NCBI RefSeq assembly: GCF_018691265.1
Contig: NW_024881283.1
Location: 3,445,731 to 3,509,730 of the forward strand
Origin: Tyto alba
Lineage: Eukaryota > Chordata > Aves > Strigiformes > Tytonidae
Length of the DNA stretch: 64,000 nt
Direction of reading: 5' to 3'
A program made the position numbers and the translations under genes. Positions 59,901-64,000 of this stretch are shown here, piece by piece. The stretch's first letter is position 1. The number at the start of each line of letters is the position of its first letter. Below the pieces are notes generated by a model that searched no databases, had not been told where the DNA came from, and saw nothing but the letters and a program-made list of their open reading frames with translations.

Positions 59901-62900
59901 CTGACTAGTCCTGTTGGCATCTCTCTCACTGGTCTTTTTGGTCCAGAACCAGCAGCAGTGGTTCCTTGTCATGCTGAGGTCTCAGGTGTTAAGGACCCAA
60001 ACCACTGCAGCTGTATTTACAAGGAACTGTGTATGACTCCATCTAACCCCAGGTTTGCAGTCTCTCCTCCATCTCTGCACGCACTGCCATCTGTCATCAG
60101 CCCATGGACAGTCTGGCCTTTCTGGGAAAACAGATAAACTGCCTGTGTACCAGATCCAGCCCTGGGGCTGTCAGTAGGTCAGCCCTGACTTAAGTCACCA
60201 CATAAGCCACCTCCAGGAGTGTGTCATTCATGGCTTCCTGACATGGGACTTCCCCGTTCTGGCTGTACTGGTGTCATCAGTGCTGTGTTATCAAGGGCGG
60301 ATTACCCGGGCTGGGAATTAATCAGATCGTTGCTCCTGTGGCATCACTTTGGCTCTGCATGACTGGGGATCTGGAAGCACTGCCTGTGTGTCTGTGTCCC
60401 AGGTCACGGCATCCGTGTGGATGGGCATCAGTTTAGGGATCTGATCACCAGCACACTGCAGACCTTTTCTTTTCCCTCTCAGGAGGGTGCTTGCAGCCTG
60501 GTGTACAGCAAGTCTGTGTTACCTATGATTTTGTTTATGAAAGACGTTGCCTCCTCATATTTGATCTCTGATCATCATGCACAGCTCCAGTGGTATTACT
60601 GTGGTAAAATCATGTCCCCAGAGCCCCCCAGGGATGAGGGCATGGGCAAGTGTTTTTTTGTAAACAGAGATGTGAACACTTTTATCTCACAATATTTTGC
60701 ATGTGTCAGAATTGGATATTGTTAATTCCAATTGCTGATATAAGATCTCTTTTGCAAGAGTCTGAGCACCTCAGTTTTGGGGGGTGAGGAAAAAAAAAAG
60801 AACATTTTTATAAAGAGATTTGTATGGTGTAAGGTATACTGATAAATGGAAAGTGGGTAGAGGATTTTTTGGAGAATTTCCTCTGACCACATGATTCTTA
60901 CTATGCATTTCAGTTTAAAACTCATCCACTGCTGTGAGGTGTAATTTACCATTGCATGGAGATTGCAGAACAATTTGAGTAGTAATGTGAGCTATGTATT
61001 TGGGTGTAGATGGAAGGATCTGAGGAACCCCATGATTCAACGTCTCCTGGATGCCCAGCTAAGTCAATCCTTGGCCCCGCAGAGTTCCTGCAAGTTTCAG
61101 AGCAATTGAGGTGTGCAGATAGAAGCTAAAGCAATTTGAATATCACCTCTTAAGGGAGAAGCTTGCCTTTGAGGGACAAATGTCCAGAAGAAGCCCCTTT
61201 GCAGTCCCTCACTCACTGAAGTACAAATACAGAGAGTAGGAAGAGTTCCTTAAAGGCCTGTCTGGGGGTGCATGTCCCACTGCCTCTCCCTGTATGACCA
61301 AGCAGTTGAAAGCTTTTCTACCTAATGCGTGACTATGTTGGGACATCGAATTTAATCAAATGTTCACTATCAACTGCTTGAGTTCTCTATACCATATCTT
61401 GAAAGGATCCTTGTGAGTATCTGCTGCACATGTGATACTTTCTTAGCAGATTTGTTTATTGTCCATCAGGAGATGAGAGAGGGATGCAATGCACTGTCAT
61501 TTTTTGTTTGTTTAAGGATGATCACAGTGGTTTTCAAACCTTGACCTTGAAGCTGAGAAGTCCAGCAGAGGCCATGGTGCTATAAACATTGAACCAGGAG
61601 CAAATTCCGATGGAGCTTCTCTAGTATGGTTTTAAATAAGTATGTCAACAAGCCAAGATTTAGAAGTTATGTTAAATATTAAGCTTCTTGATTCTGTGTC
61701 TTACAGGAGTCTCTGAAAAGGAGGACTGGAGGGTTACTGGCCAACAGCAAATTATTTCAGATACCTGTTACCAAACCTGTTTCTTGTCTTCAGATGAGTC
61801 TGACGTGGACAAGTGAGGGGACAAGCACCATTCCCTGGGCAGGACATGGGGAATCTGTGGTGCCATCAGGGCCATGGGTCCCAGCATAGCACAGCAAGGA
61901 GGTGTGGTGGATCTGAGTTCCTTGGGGGGCTTTGCAGCAGGACACATCAGCTTCTCCTGGGAAGCTGCCCCAGGCACTCCCTGCTTGGTTTTGGGTCTGT
62001 GGAGTTGTCACCCCACATATGGTCTACAGGGGAGGACTTTGCCTGGCGCAGTCACGATGTTGTACCTTCCTTCTGTGGTGTAGATGCATTAGTACATGTG
62101 GGGCAGGAACAGGCTTGTTCCAGCATGGAGCTCACTTGAGCAAATGCTTCCTAGATAGATGCACAGGAGAGAGGTGATGTGAGTGTGGGTTTCACTGAGA
62201 GCAGTCATGGGTGTCCAGCAGAAAAGATTTTTCATTAAGATTAAAAGAGCCCCAGACAAATAATACGAGGAAAAAGTGAAGAGCCCAAGATGGGCACTGT
62301 GCAGCCCCTCCCATGGCACGGGGCACTAATGGTGTCTCCCTGTCTGGTGGCTGCGCAGCCATGCAGCAGCAACATAGGGATGCACCGAACAGCAACTCAA
62401 AATTCACACTCCCCAATTTCTGCACGGTAAGAGGATCCTCCAGGAGAGCTGAATCCAGATGCTACATTATCCTGTGATTTCTCATCTGCATTTAAACACT
62501 TCAGGAAAGGCAGGAGGTGTTAGGCACAGTAGCAGTGCAAATGGCCCAGGGGATGGGGTGAATGGCGAGTTGCTCCCTGATAGCCCAGCTGGATGGAGGG
62601 ACTGCTAATGTTGAGAACAAGTGTGACTGGTCTGCAGTTGCTGCCTGACGCCAGGGAAACTGGGTTCTCCATTAACCCTGATGGGATTCTGGAGCAAAGA
62701 GGCCAAGGAAGGGAGGGTTGTGCCTCCACTCAGCTCTGCAGAGCTTGCCAAGTGTGCAAGTGGTTTGCGTGCAAACTCCCTGCACACATACTCTGGGATG
62801 CACGGCTCGCTGCATGCACCGATAGTGCTGTGGGACTGCGTGCCCTTCGGCAGTGTCTCACCTGCCAGGGTCACTAAATGGTGCTAAGGTGACTGAGACC

Positions 62901-63999
62901 AGAGCAGGGCTTGGAAGGGTTTGGTGCTTCTGAAGTGGCAGAGGCAGCCAGGCCAGCAGCTGACCCCGGCACCAGCGTGTTCCAATCACTGAGCTGGCTT
63001 GCCCAGCTTGTAAACAACTTATTATTTTTTTTTCCTCTGGGCTAATCTTACTCTGTGGGGGCAGATAACATCACTGGAATTTTTCCAGTGTCCTTTGCAA
63101 GCGCCTTCTGCTTTGGACTTTGGCTGAGTCGCACACAAATGAGACACGAGCTTCCTCAATTGTTTTTTCTTGTTTGCTTTCCTCTGGGCCTGCCGCGCAC
63201 CCCTTGTGCTGGCTGCTTCCTGCTCCATGCCAGTGCCCTGTACTCAGGCTTGGGGAAGGTGGCCAGGAGGCAAGCCCGGCACAGCCACATGCGTCCCCGG
63301 CTGTCCCTGTGGGGTTGGGGCCAGGCTGCTGGCCGGGAGCAGGAGCGGGCGGTGGGGTCTGGCCTCTGCTCGCCAATGCCTGCAGAGCTGCGTGCGACTC
63401 GGCAGGGTCCTGCTCAGCATCCTGACTCTTCGCCCAGAAACTTTTCCTTGCTCTGCTGCGCTTGTATCAACGCAGCTGTTTCGGGTTTACACCTCTGCCG
63501 TGGCAGGCGCTGGCTGGACTTTAGCCTCGAAGTCCTGAGGCAGCGGCAACCCCAATATAGCTGGTGTGGTACCCACCCAGCTGCCTGTCCCCACTCTGCC
63601 CAGAGATCCTACCCATCACCCCACGAGCTCTCAGGAACCTCCCTTGTGGGGTCTGACAACAGAAAACCAGTCCCGCTTTGGAGAGAGCTGGAAGCCTGAG
63701 CACTACCCAGCCGTGGACGTGGACGTGCAGCCTGAACCGGGCCCAGCGGGCTCCAGGTGCTGCTCCGGGCATGGCGGGAGCCGGCAGCCGGCCTGACCGG
63801 TTTGCCAGCATGGCCTGTGACGTGGGGCAGGGCCGCGCACACCACCAGCTCCTGCCTCCGCTGCACGTGTGGCTGCTCACCTCCTCCCCGTGCTGTCACC
63901 CCTCCCCAGCACAATCCCGTGGCTCGCCATGGCCAGGGAAACTGAGGCACTGACCCTGTCTTTCTGCTGGTCGCAGGCTGGGCCACCGGCTTGCACAGG
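56991..63999. other. Region upstream of CITED4, no gene recognised
   Basis: Seven kilobases with only chance frames. I looked for a CTPS1 first coding exon, the neighbour expected upstream of CITED4 in mammals, and did not find one. Sequence from about 63170 to the right edge is GC-rich with moderate CpG density, and contains a 214-codon plus-strand frame (63055-63699) that matches nothing I know. It may be the approach to another gene beyond the window. Confidence 0.5.
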
Positions 64000-64000
64000 C

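Noticed and set aside
1..64000. CRISPR arrays, bacterial operons, phage or plasmid features
   Set aside because: None are present. The sequence is vertebrate nuclear DNA with spliced genes and LINE/LTR repeats.

Overview
This is a window of vertebrate nuclear genome, almost certainly from a bird. Three vertebrate genes can be assembled from spliced or intact coding sequence. The interspersed repeats are also avian in character: CR1 LINE 3' ends and ERVL-like solo LTRs of a type common in bird genomes. CpG-rich promoters sit in otherwise A/T-rich introns. Nothing prokaryotic is present. Most open reading frames in the window are chance frames, and only exons that splice in phase into recognisable proteins are called here.

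All three genes are on the minus strand. From right to left in transcription order they are CITED4 (coding exon 55842-56456, with a TATA/CCAAT promoter near 56740-56804), STX12 (nine coding exons from 34414 down to 22394, 272 codons plus stop) and the 5' end of PPP1R8 (exon 1 at 19747-19808, exon 2 at 4156-4216, with the rest beyond the left edge). STX12 is an endosomal Qa-SNARE. PPP1R8 encodes NIPP1, a nuclear regulatory subunit of protein phosphatase 1. CITED4 is a CBP/p300-binding transcriptional co-activator. They are neighbours, not a functional unit.

Layout: 1-4155 is inferred PPP1R8 intron 2. The 15.5 kb intron 1 (4217-19746) carries three related LTRs, two of them about 1 kb and in inverted orientation, plus two CR1 fragments. 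A CpG island at about 19.4-20.3 kb is the PPP1R8 promoter. STX12 occupies 21.0-34.45 kb, with a CpG-island promoter at about 34.0-34.7 kb. From 34.7 to 54.6 kb I recognise no gene, only LTR, CR1 and MIR-like remnants and an orphan CpG-rich patch near 41.6 kb. CITED4 and its 3' UTR fill about 54.6-56.7 kb, with a (TCGGC)n microsatellite just upstream. From 57.0 to 64.0 kb I recognise no gene; the last kilobase becomes GC-rich.

The PPP1R8-STX12 order and orientation match human 1p35. The next gene, CITED4, lies about 13 Mb away from STX12 in human as I recall, so a rearrangement breakpoint between lineages lies in or near the 34.7-54.6 kb interval. I found no convincing novel biological system. 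The most unusual features are the inverted LTR pair in a PPP1R8 intron, the CITED4 leader intron and promoter microsatellite, and the synteny break.
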